Under the pieces are notes generated by a model. It saw nothing but the letters and a program-made list of their open reading frames with translations, was not told where the DNA came from and ran no database searches. A stretch of 19,866 nt of DNA. Source: JABIFK01 sp047619225 (GTDB lineage Bacteria > Latescibacterota > UBA2968). How positions within the stretch are numbered: the first letter of the stretch is position 1; each line of letters begins with the position of its first letter. Both the position numbers and the translations under genes were made by a program. Shown here in pieces: positions 12,990-19,866 of the stretch. The stretch is from NCBI GenBank assembly GCA_047619225.1, contig JBLHJX010000076.1, positions 1 to 19,866 of the forward strand. The letters are read 5' to 3'.

Positions 12990-15200
12990 CTAAATGAGGT
13001 GGCCCGCAAATTCGCCTGCATTGCGCACAAAGATGGTGGTTGGAAAACCTTTGGCCAGTTCGCTGAGCCAGCGCGCGTATTCGCCTTCTGTTTCTGGCAA
13101 AGGATCCTTGAGGCCCAAAAAGACCACATCGGTTTCTTGGGTATGTGCGTGCATGACTTCGGCAAAGGTTTGTTCGGGTGATTTAACAATGACTTCTGTT
13201 TCGGCTTGAATGCGTGCTTCGGGAATGAGCGCGTTGAGGTTGGCGGCTTTGGTTTCACGGTCTTGTTCGTTGTTGGCAATGGAGCGCACGATGATTTTGG
13301 CCTCACGCCAATCGGAATTCATGCTGAGCAAGTAAGCGAGCAAGAGCATGAGGTCGCCATTGTTTTGAAAACCGCCCCACCAAACGATGAGTCGATTGTT
13401 GCGTTTGGGGTCTAGGCCTTCGTTGATGCGTGCAATGATGGTGCTTTTGCCTGCGCGAGACAAACCTCGTGTGATGCGAAGCAAAGATTCCAGTCTGTCT
13501 GGTTTTTCTGGCCAGCCAAACATGACAGTGTTGGACTTTAGAGCACCAATGCCGTGTGCCTGTGCAATGTCGATGATGCCGTTTTCAAATTCGGTTACGA
13601 CGTTGACCTGGCTAAAGGCAAGTACATTTTCTTCAGCAAGCACACGTTCCATGTCTTGCTGTTGACGTGCTACGTTGATGCTTTCTTGTTTGAGATCTCC
13701 CGAGAGGACTTGGCTGATGGTGACCATGCCGCGGTTTTGATTGAACCAACTGGCCAGTCGCACAAGCCCAATACGTTTGGCCGGGTCCCCAGAGAAGAGG
13801 AGGATGTGTGGTCGCCAGTTGCGGGGGTCGTTGCCGTGGTTTTTGAGTTGGATGAGTGAAAGACGCGCCAGGGCCATCCAAAGCCCTGCACGTGCATCGC
13901 CCCATCGTTTTTGCATGACCTTTTGACGCAAGTAAAGAAAAAGTAACAATTCGAGCAGGATGGCTGCGACACAGGCAAATGGATTGATCAATGCCATGAC
14001 GGCTATGGCACCAAAGGAACCGAGTAAGGAGACATACCACGGTACATTGATTGTAGGACGAAATGAAGGGTCTCCCGCCAATTTTTCAATGGCAGCACTC
14101 AGATTGACGGTGACGTAGAGGGTGAGAAAGAGGATGGTGACAAATTGGGCCACTGCATTGAGGCCACCAAGGGCAACAGCCACAAGGGCAATGGTGCCGC
14201 TGATATAGGTTGCAATGGTGGGTTGACCCGTTTTGGAGAGGCGTGCAAGGAACCGAGGGGCTAACCCGTCACTGGCGAGCGCTTGAAGCACACGTGGCCC
14301 GCCCAGTACGCTGCCAAAAGCAGAAGAGAGAATAGCACCCCAAACGCCAGGGTAAACCAACCAGGCTCCTAAAAAAGCGATGTGAATCCAGACGATGCCG
14401 GGTTGTGCCAACACTTCGACGCTCACGCGATTGGTGATGCTTAAGAAGACGGGAATCAGGAGATAAATGAGGGTACCCGTCATCACTGCTAAGAGGGTAC
14501 CTTTGGGTATGGAACGTCGGGGATCTTTAAGGTCGCCACTCATACCAATGCCGGCGGTGAACCCGGTTACGGCAGGAAAGAAGACGGCAAAGACATACCA
14601 AAACCCCTCGGGCGCTGTGCGATAAGTGGGGGTCCACTCGGGTGTGTGAACGCCACCCATTGCGACACCCATGATGAGGGCAACAATGGACAGCCCTACG
14701 GCAATCATAATTGGGATTTGAAGTTTAAGAGCCAATTCGGCACTTTTACCAGAAACGGCAGTAATGACAACAATGATGCTTGCAGCAATAAGTTGCAGGG
14801 CATAACCTGGTAAAGGATCGGGATAAAATGTGAGGAAGGATTCGGCCAAACCAAAGCTGTAGAAGGTGATGCTCAAGGTACGACATAAAAAGAGGGGAAT
14901 GCCAATAGCACCGCCCAATTCCAAACCGAGGCTGCGAGAGATGAGGTAATATTCACCGCCCACACCCACATTCATATTGGTGGCAACAGCCGATGCGCTT
15001 AATGCTGTGATAAAGGTGATGGAACTGGCGAGGAGAACAATGAAGAGAGTGGTGGGCAGGCCCACATTGCCCACCACCCAGCCAAAGCGCAAGTACATGA
15101 TGAGACCGAGAATGGTTAACACACTGGGTGTATAAACGCCTAAAAAAGTGCCAAACTTAGTTTGGGCGGGTGCTTCTTTTGCGGTGCCATCTGTGGCCAT
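12990..15200 (-). CDS. SLC12-like cation-chloride cotransporter / APC-superfamily permease
   Basis: The 736-residue protein opens with FGTFLGVYTPSVLTILGLIM and LRFGWVVGNVG at about 16-47, the first-helix signature of cation-chloride cotransporters. About twelve membrane helices run to roughly residue 440. A cytoplasmic C-terminal domain follows, with HILLFSGDPAKRIGLVRLAS and later segments resembling the SLC12 C-terminal domain. It probably moves an ion or amino acid across the inner membrane; the transported species cannot be told from sequence. I chose ATG 15200 because GGGGGA lies 6 nt upstream and the family start aligns. A longer reading from 15494 would add 98 residues that run through a terminator and into the DUF362 gene. 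It is transcribed separately from that gene. Confidence 0.85.
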   Translation of the reverse strand: MATDGTAKEAPAQTKFGTFLGVYTPSVLTILGLIMYLRFGWVVGNVGLPTTLFIVLLASSITFITALSASAVATNMNVGVGGEYYLISRSLGLELGGAIGIPLFLCRTLSITFYSFGLAESFLTFYPDPLPGYALQLIAASIIVVITAVSGKSAELALKLQIPIMIAVGLSIVALIMGVAMGGVHTPEWTPTYRTAPEGFWYVFAVFFPAVTGFTAGIGMSGDLKDPRRSIPKGTLLAVMTGTLIYLLIPVFLSITNRVSVEVLAQPGIVWIHIAFLGAWLVYPGVWGAILSSAFGSVLGGPRVLQALASDGLAPRFLARLSKTGQPTIATYISGTIALVAVALGGLNAVAQFVTILFLTLYVTVNLSAAIEKLAGDPSFRPTINVPWYVSLLGSFGAIAVMALINPFACVAAILLELLLFLYLRQKVMQKRWGDARAGLWMALARLSLIQLKNHGNDPRNWRPHILLFSGDPAKRIGLVRLASWFNQNRGMVTISQVLSGDLKQESINVARQQQDMERVLAEENVLAFSQVNVVTEFENGIIDIAQAHGIGALKSNTVMFGWPEKPDRLESLLRITRGLSRAGKSTIIARINEGLDPKRNNRLIVWWGGFQNNGDLMLLLAYLLSMNSDWREAKIIVRSIANNEQDRETKAANLNALIPEARIQAETEVIVKSPEQTFAEVMHAHTQETDVVFLGLKDPLPETEGEYARWLSELAKGFPTTIFVRNAGEFAGHLI

Positions 15201-15226
15201 ACGGTTTTTCCCCCAGCTTTGATGAA

Positions 15227-15260
15227 TGAAAACGCCGCAACTTGAATGGGCTGCGGCGTT
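15227..15260 (-). terminator. intrinsic terminator of the DUF362 gene
   Basis: On the - strand aacgccgca pairs with tgcggcgtt (15231-15239 and 15252-15260; 9 bp, 12-nt loop), followed by TTTTC. It lies about 50 nt after the DUF362 stop and about 30 nt before the permease start, so the two minus-strand genes look like separate units. Confidence 0.75.
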
Positions 15261-15312
15261 GATCTGAGTAAAATGTAGTGTATGTTTTGGGTTCGTGCAA
15301 TGGAAAAGACCG

Positions 15313-16563
15313 TTATTCTTGGGCGGGGTCGTTGGCGTCGTAGCGGCCTTTAAAGCGTTGAAGGAGCTGTTCGTAAACGCTGAAGTGTTCACCTTCGTTT
15401 TCTTCAGGGTCGACGCGTTTAAGCCAGGCTGCAAGGTTCTTTTTGTCGGGATTGATTTTGTCGACAGGACCGGCGTTTTCAGGATGAGGTCCATTCCAGA
15501 TGACGTCGCCGTCTTGAAGGAAGATATAATCGCCAGCGTATTTTCTTATGAAATCGTTCTGGTTGTCGCGGTAATAAAGGGCTTGTTCACAGGCTGTTTG
15601 ACGCAAGAGAACAATGCCTTCTTCGCTGTTGAGTTCCCGAGAGTTGAATTCGGCAAGTGGGGGTTCGAGACCGCCAAGGTCGTGATCGATGTCGTTTAGA
15701 TCGACGGTGCCAAACCCGTGTTCGGCTGCTACTGCGATGGGGCTGCGGTCTCGACGGTAGGGCGGGTTGGGCCAGTCGAGGGCAGGGTCGGTACCCATGA
15801 GGTGCGTGCCACAGGCGTCGGTGGCGATGATATGATCCCCTGCTATGAGGGCGTCACAGATTCGACCTTCGCCGCCCCATTCGGCTTTGGATTGGCCGGT
15901 GAGGGCGTCGATGATGTTGAGGCAGGGGTTGGCGATTTGGCCAAGGTCAGGTAGAACGTAGGAGAGACGGATTGGGTGGTGGAAATAGGTTCTGAGTCGG
16001 CCATGAGGTGGAATGGGCGGTAGACCGAAGAGGTTTTTGAGGCAGAGGGTGATGCCCATGAAACCGTGGCTTTTCATTTTGGCAAGGGAGACAAAGGCGT
16101 CGGCTTCTCCAAGAGCGGCTGAGAGTTGGTATTCGGAGAACATGATGCCCCCGCCGGGCACTTTGTATTGTGTGAAGGGTGGATCACCGGCTTCGACATA
16201 GGGAATGTTGAACTCTTCGAAGATAGAACGCATGTTAAAGTCGGAGCCGGGGCGTTCTCCGGGAGGGGCACTGCTGGTATCCAGAACAAAGATGTGGGCT
16301 GTCGTGCGTTCTTTTAGGAGGCGCAGGACACCGTGCAATACGTCTTCGTCAACGAGCTCCTGACGGCGACCACCGATGCGACGGATGTTGTCGGTGCGCA
16401 TTTGCATGTTGACTTTGATGCCAACTTTTTTGGCTTTTTCGAGTTTGTCCCAGCTCCGGGTGAGAGGATAAGTGACGGTTTTGAGTTTTTGATAGATATC
16501 TTCTCGGGAAGCTTTGTGACTGCACTGTGTGGCGCGCACTTTATAGGCTTTTTCGGATGACAT
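15313..16563 (-). CDS. DUF362-domain protein
   Basis: The 416-residue protein shows the DUF362 plan. VGIKVNMQM at 47-55 is followed by a middle region with ALGEADAFVSLAKMKSHGFMGITL and LKNLFGLPP (150-183), then NIIDALTGQ and ATDACGTHLMG (217-257). DUF362 domains are often fused to ferredoxin domains and may act in redox chemistry, but no Cys-rich cluster motif is present here and the function is unknown. There is no signal peptide. I chose ATG 16563, with GAGG 9 nt upstream; a TTG at 16653 would add 30 residues of unlike composition. It is the only gene before its own terminator. Confidence 0.82.
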   Translation of the reverse strand: MSSEKAYKVRATQCSHKASREDIYQKLKTVTYPLTRSWDKLEKAKKVGIKVNMQMRTDNIRRIGGRRQELVDEDVLHGVLRLLKERTTAHIFVLDTSSAPPGERPGSDFNMRSIFEEFNIPYVEAGDPPFTQYKVPGGGIMFSEYQLSAALGEADAFVSLAKMKSHGFMGITLCLKNLFGLPPIPPHGRLRTYFHHPIRLSYVLPDLGQIANPCLNIIDALTGQSKAEWGGEGRICDALIAGDHIIATDACGTHLMGTDPALDWPNPPYRRDRSPIAVAAEHGFGTVDLNDIDHDLGGLEPPLAEFNSRELNSEEGIVLLRQTACEQALYYRDNQNDFIRKYAGDYIFLQDGDVIWNGPHPENAGPVDKINPDKKNLAAWLKRVDPEENEGEHFSVYEQLLQRFKGRYDANDPAQE

Positions 16564-16954
16564 GTGGTTTGCCTCAATTTTATGAAAAACGTGAGTGAAG
16601 AGATCGTATTGTTCTTCGGTGATCAAGTTACAAATGACCGTTGTTTGCGTCAATGAGTTTGAGAATGGTGTAAAGGTTTGGGTATCTACGTCCGTTTTAG
16701 ATTCTCTTTTTGGCCCAGTACAGGCCAGCAGTCATTATTAGGTGTGAAGACTTTCTTATGTTATTTGTGTATATATATTAGGTGTATTTACCTTTGAAAC
16801 ATAAACCCATAACAGGCAAATTTTAATAGGCGTTTTTTTTACAAAAATGATGGGATTACATGATCCAAAAGTGTCCCAAAATCGGACACTTTTGGACCTA
16901 AATTCCACAGATACAAGCAATTGGGGGTCGGTAGGCGTTTGCATACATTTAGTA
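16564..16954. other. gene-free spacer between divergent DUF362 and nrdA genes
   Basis: I see no credible gene. A 113-codon minus-strand frame at 16756-17097 has mixed composition, no ribosome binding site and runs through the nrdA promoter, so I reject it. The stretch holds an A/T-rich segment with a TA run (16769-16779) and the long palindrome at 16864-16896. Promoter elements for the DUF362 gene should lie on the - strand here, but I could not place them. Confidence 0.5.
16864..16896. promoter_or_regulatory. perfect 13-bp palindrome, candidate operator
   Basis: tccaaaagtgtcc (16864-16876) is the exact complement of ggacacttttgga (16884-16896) around 7 nt. There is no T-run, so it is not a terminator. 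It ends 59 nt upstream of the nrdA -35 hexamer. The inner core tgtcc-N7-ggaca has the look of a dimer binding site for an upstream activator. It could equally be a dispersed repeat. Confidence 0.55.
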
Positions 16955-16987
16955 TTGACTTTTGCTAAAAACCACCATATATTGTGT
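16940..16987 (+). promoter_or_regulatory. NrdR-box-like pair over the nrdA promoter
   Basis: ccaccatatattgtgt (16972-16987) agrees at about 14 of 16 positions with the palindromic NrdR box (acaCwAtATaTwGtgt as I recall it) and covers the -10 hexamer. A weaker candidate, tgcatacatttagtat (16940-16955), lies 32 bp upstream and reaches the -35. Paired boxes about three helical turns apart are the known NrdR arrangement, in which the dATP/ATP-sensing repressor blocks ribonucleotide reductase transcription. The second box is degenerate, and the consensus is from memory. Confidence 0.55.
16955..16983 (+). promoter_or_regulatory. sigma-70-type promoter of nrdA
   Basis: TTGACT (16955-16960) and TATATT (16978-16983) are separated by exactly 17 nt, each one or two bases from consensus. 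Transcription should begin near 16990, leaving about 355 nt of untranslated leader before the nrdA ATG. No other plus-strand gene intervenes. Confidence 0.7.
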
Positions 16988-16989
16988 TC

Positions 16990-17347
16990 ACCTTGTAATA
17001 CGTGGTGTGTCTCGCACACCAATAGCATAGAAACGTAGGTTGATTTTTGGAAGCCGTTGATAAAACAATGATTTGAGCTTTGAGAGCCCCCTTTCAAAGC
17101 TCGTTTTGTCCTCGGTTAAAAAGGTCTTAGCGTGGGGTTTCCCCAATTCTACACATAGGATCTTTTGGACGTGAGTTTTTCTTTACGTTTGTTCCCCGTT
17201 TCTCCCTTTTCCCTATCAGTATTTAGGTTTTGAAATTTCCTGCGGTTTGGCATCTGTGGGGAGTGGTCTCTCTATTAATTTCTTGGAATATGGATTCGTG
17301 TGCCCAGACGTTTTTCTATTCCGCCCGTTGGCACTTTGGAGGCACGC
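16990..17347 (+). other. long structured 5' leader of nrdA
   Basis: Between the predicted start of transcription and the nrdA ATG lie about 355 nt without a supported gene. A hairpin tggtgtg-tctcg-cacacca (17003-17021) sits close to the predicted 5' end. A second, 12-bp hairpin at 17075-17102 is followed by gtttt. ggggtttcccc occurs at about 17134-17144. The lower part is pyrimidine-rich. I see no B12-box or other riboswitch signature I recognise. A 32-codon frame at 17290 overlaps the nrdA start but lacks a ribosome binding site. The leader could hold an attenuator or a separate small RNA. Confidence 0.45.
17075..17106 (+). terminator. terminator-like hairpin within the nrdA leader
   Basis: gagctttgagag (17075-17086) pairs with ctttcaaagctc (17091-17102; one G-T pair) around cccc, followed by gtttt. 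With only four Ts after a G it is a weaker terminator than those at 5061 or 12925. It could end a short transcript of about 115 nt from the nrdA promoter or act as a conditional attenuator. Confidence 0.45.
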
Positions 17348-19866
17348 ATGGTCGAGGCAGTAGAAGAAGCCGTACAAGCATCAGTTGATTTTATGGTGCG
17401 CAAACGTGATGGTCGTGTTGTGGCATTTGATCGATCCCTTATTGAGCGCGCGATATCTGCTGCGTTTCGAGCGGAGTTGGGGCTTCCCGATGGACAAGCC
17501 TTGCCGCCGAAGATTGCAGGAGATATTTCAAGCATTACAGATGCTGTGATTGCCGATGTGTCTGATGGGTTGCGCGACCCTGAAAATGCAGTGGATGTGG
17601 AGCGGGTTCAGGACAAAGTTGAAATTCAGATGATGCGTGCAGGGCATTTTACGGTTGCGCGTCGTTATATTGTGTATCGTGAAGATCACAAAAAAGCGCG
17701 TGTATTGAGTGGTGAAGAAATCCCCACTGATCCTAATGCGCCGAAATTGCGTGTTAAACTTGCCGATGGTAAGCGTGAACCCTTAGATGCCAACCGCATT
17801 CGGGCAGAGATCTTTGCGACTTGTGATGGGTATGACGAGGTAGATGCGCAGGATTTGTTAGAAGAGATTTATCGATCCCTATACGACGACATCCAACCTT
17901 CAGATATTGAACGGGCCATGATATTGGCGACACGTAGCCGCGTGGAAAAAGAACCGGCTTATGGTAAAGTGTCTATGCGAATTTTGTTGAATGTGATTTA
18001 TCGCCACGCTTTGGGTATGAAACCCATTAGTGAAGATGTCGATAAAGCCTGTCGTGAAGGATTTGCCAATTTTATCGAAACGGGCATTGAAAATGATCGC
18101 CTCGACCCGACATTGCGCGATTTCGATTTGGTCAAATTGGCTGCTGCTTTAAAACCTGAACGAGACCAAGACTTTGAATATTTGGGCATGCAAACCATCT
18201 TTGATCGATATTTATTGCACGTGGATGATCGTCGCATTGAAACACCCCAGTTTTTCTGGATGCGTGTGGCAATGGGTTTGTCGGTAGACGAAAAGAACAA
18301 AGAAGATCGTGCCATTCAGTTTTACGAAGTGTTATCGGCGTTCCGCTTTGTATCTGCGACGCCTACATTGTTTAACTCGGGCACCTTACACCCGCAGTTG
18401 TCGTCGTGTTATTTGTCTACGGCACAAGACGATTTGGAACACATTTTCAAAGTGGTATCTGACAATGCCAAGTTGTCGAAGTGGGCGGGTGGTTTGGGCA
18501 ATGACTGGACCAATGTGCGTGCGACCAATTCTTATATTGCGGGCACCAATGGCAAGAGCCAGGGTGTGATTCCATTTTTGAAAGTGGTCAATGATACAGC
18601 CGTGGCGGTGAATCAGGGTGGCAAGCGCAAAGGTGCGGTGTGTTCTTATTTGGAAACGTGGCATTTAGATATTGAAGACTTTTTAGAGTTGCGCAAGAAT
18701 ACGGGTGATGATCGCCGTCGTACACACGACATGAACACAGCCAACTGGATTCCTGACTTGTTTATGAAACGTGTGATGGAAAAGGCTTCGTGGACGTTGT
18801 TTAGCCCCGATGAAGTGCCCGAATTGCACGATTTGTACGGCAAAAAATTTGAAGCAAAATATGAAGAATATGAAAGAAAAGCTGAAGCGGGCGGGTTGCG
18901 TCAATATCGTCAAATTGATGCGGTGTCGTTGTGGCGCAAGATGTTGTCGATGCTGTTTGAAACGGGTCATCCGTGGATCACGTTTAAAGATCCTTCAAAT
19001 GTTCGTTCACCACAGGATCACAAGGGTGTGGTTCACAGTTCAAACTTGTGCACAGAAATTTTGCTCAATACAAGTCGCGATGAAACGGCAGTGTGCAACT
19101 TGGGTTCTGTAAACATGGTGGCCCATATTAAAGACGGTGGTTTAGATCGCGACTTGTTGGAAGACACGATTTTCACAGCCTTGCGGATGTTGGACAATGT
19201 GATTGATATCAATTTCTATCCCACCGATGAAGCCGCCAACTCCAATAAGCGCCATCGCCCCGTTGGTTTGGGGTTGATGGGTTTTCAAGATGCGCTTTAT
19301 ATGTTGCGCTTGCCTTATGATTCTGACGGTGCGGTTGCGTTTGCCGACGAGAGCATGGAACAGATCTCGTATTATGCGATCTTGGCATCAGCCCAGTTGG
19401 CCGAAGAACGTGGTACTTATGAATCGTATGAAGGGTCGAAGTGGGATCGTGGCATGTTGCCGATTGATACGTTGAAGCTGATGGCCGAAGAACGCGGTTC
19501 GTATTTTGAAGTGGATATGTCGGCGCGTTTGGATTGGAATGTGGTGCACGAAGCTGTGAATAAACACGGCATGCGCAACAGCAATGTGATGGCGATTGCA
19601 CCCACGGCAACGATTTCAAACATTTCCGGTGTGACGCAGTCGATTGAGCCGACGTATCGCAATTTGTTTGTGAAGGCCAATTTGTCGGGTGACTTCACCG
19701 TGTTGAACAATTATATGGTTAACGACCTGAAAGCCCTGGGGCTTTGGGATGATGAGATGGTGGATGACTTGAAGTACTTCGATGGTTCAGTGGCCGAAAT
19801 TGATCGTGTGCCTGATGACTTGAAGGCTTTGTATCGCACGGCATTTGAAGTGGCACCTGAGTGGAT
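17348..19866 (+). CDS. nrdA: class I ribonucleoside-diphosphate reductase alpha subunit, 3' end outside window
   Basis: 839 codons are present before the right edge. Two ATP-cone domains stand at the N-terminus: residues of about 15-118 (VRKRDGRVVAFDRSLIERAI) and 133-222 (LRVKLADGKREPLDANRIR). The ten-stranded barrel follows, with SSCYL (C354) and C583 (AVCNLGS) as the redox cysteine pair, and N566, catalytic C568 and E570 in SSNLCTE. PTLFNSG near 339 and IAPTATIS near 752 complete the family set. The enzyme reduces ribonucleotides to deoxyribonucleotides; a class I enzyme needs NrdB, expected just downstream. The doubled cone recalls Pseudomonas/Chlamydia-type enzymes of about 950 residues, so about 100 residues are missing here. 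GGAGG lies 5 nt before ATG 17348. Leucine is nearly always TTG, in line with the plus-strand bias. Confidence 0.95.
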   Translation, partial: MVEAVEEAVQASVDFMVRKRDGRVVAFDRSLIERAISAAFRAELGLPDGQALPPKIAGDISSITDAVIADVSDGLRDPENAVDVERVQDKVEIQMMRAGHFTVARRYIVYREDHKKARVLSGEEIPTDPNAPKLRVKLADGKREPLDANRIRAEIFATCDGYDEVDAQDLLEEIYRSLYDDIQPSDIERAMILATRSRVEKEPAYGKVSMRILLNVIYRHALGMKPISEDVDKACREGFANFIETGIENDRLDPTLRDFDLVKLAAALKPERDQDFEYLGMQTIFDRYLLHVDDRRIETPQFFWMRVAMGLSVDEKNKEDRAIQFYEVLSAFRFVSATPTLFNSGTLHPQLSSCYLSTAQDDLEHIFKVVSDNAKLSKWAGGLGNDWTNVRATNSYIAGTNGKSQGVIPFLKVVNDTAVAVNQGGKRKGAVCSYLETWHLDIEDFLELRKNTGDDRRRTHDMNTANWIPDLFMKRVMEKASWTLFSPDEVPELHDLYGKKFEAKYEEYERKAEAGGLRQYRQIDAVSLWRKMLSMLFETGHPWITFKDPSNVRSPQDHKGVVHSSNLCTEILLNTSRDETAVCNLGSVNMVAHIKDGGLDRDLLEDTIFTALRMLDNVIDINFYPTDEAANSNKRHRPVGLGLMGFQDALYMLRLPYDSDGAVAFADESMEQISYYAILASAQLAEERGTYESYEGSKWDRGMLPIDTLKLMAEERGSYFEVDMSARLDWNVVHEAVNKHGMRNSNVMAIAPTATISNISGVTQSIEPTYRNLFVKANLSGDFTVLNNYMVNDLKALGLWDDEMVDDLKYFDGSVAEIDRVPDDLKALYRTAFEVAPEW

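Noticed and set aside
12939..14040. several plus- and minus-strand frames inside the permease gene
   Set aside because: All are shadows of the permease frame, which has continuous membrane-helix and SLC12-like motifs.
15201..15494. 98-residue N-terminal extension of the permease
   Set aside because: It would cross an intrinsic terminator and overlap the DUF362 gene, and the internal ATG has a good ribosome binding site and matches the family start.
16564..16653. 30-residue N-terminal extension of the DUF362 protein from TTG
   Set aside because: It uses a TTG start without a clear ribosome binding site, while ATG 16563 has GAGG at good spacing.
16756..17097. 113-codon minus-strand frame upstream of nrdA
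   Set aside because: No ribosome binding site, no recognisable fold, and it spans the promoter and palindromes; composition looks like translated spacer.
16990..17347. cobalamin riboswitch before the reductase gene
   Set aside because: No B12-box-like sequence is visible, and the enzyme is class I by motifs, not the B12-dependent class II.
17290..17388. 32-codon upstream frame overlapping the nrdA start
   Set aside because: No ribosome binding site, and the overlap follows simply from a chance ATG; not enough for a leader peptide.
1..19866. CRISPR arrays, tRNA or rRNA genes, intact insertion sequences
   Set aside because: I saw no regularly spaced direct repeats, cloverleaf or rRNA signature, and no transposase motifs on either strand.

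Overview
The window looks like chromosomal DNA from a Gram-negative bacterium of an uncultured, environmental lineage. An Omp85 outer-membrane barrel and a HemJ-type haem enzyme point to a Gram-negative cell. Several phytanoyl-CoA-dioxygenase-like (PhyH) genes, a sulfatase and a secreted beta-helix protein are the kind of content I associate with Latescibacterota/Poribacteria-like genomes. That placement is inference from gene content; there is no rRNA or other phylogenetic marker apart from nrdA. I see no tRNA, rRNA, CRISPR array or intact insertion sequence.

Layout. 1-967 (-): 5' part of a secreted FnIII/beta-helix protein that runs off the left edge. 968-1292: gene-free, with a long perfect palindrome. 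1293-1733 (-): HemJ-like protoporphyrinogen oxidase. 1945-4903 (+): a co-directional cluster of a STAS/HATPase regulator, two PhyH-type Fe(II)/2-oxoglutarate oxygenases and a decayed third PhyH copy, closed by a strong terminator at 5061-5093. 5111-7713 (-): an APH(6)-like kinase, an unrecognised gene remnant and a cytoplasmic type I sulfatase. 8100-8649 (-): a MazEF-type toxin-antitoxin pair with a palindromic candidate operator and a bidirectional terminator. 8726-12596 (-): an apparent operon reading fetA, fetB (YbbL/YbbM-type ABC system), a fourth PhyH gene and a one-POTRA Omp85 protein. 12601-12957: palindromic repeats followed by the broken 3' end of a motA-like gene (+) that still has its terminator. 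12990-15200 (-): an SLC12-like cation-chloride-cotransporter/APC permease. 15313-16563 (-): a DUF362 protein. 16564-17347: a long control region with a good sigma-70 promoter, NrdR-box-like sequence on its -10 element and a leader of about 355 nt with hairpins. 17348-end (+): class I ribonucleotide reductase alpha subunit with two ATP cones.

How the genes may work together. The strongest functional grouping is the plus-strand regulator and PhyH cluster. A second PhyH gene sits 12 nt behind a putative metal exporter, which is suggestive because PhyH enzymes need Fe(II). The PhyH proteins differ at the metal site: two keep His-x-Asp, while the first has His-x-Gly at the aligned position. The nrdA upstream region carries the clearest regulatory logic.

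Two window-wide patterns stand out. The + strand is rich in G and T even where genes lie on the - strand, so codon choice tracks strand; the sulfatase and kinase fit this trend less well. Short palindromic repeats sit at gene edges, and one dispersed-type repeat appears to have become part of the Omp85 signal peptide. I found no clearly new multi-gene system. The best candidates for something undescribed are the nrdA leader, the His-x-Gly PhyH protein with its regulator, and the repeat-derived signal peptide.
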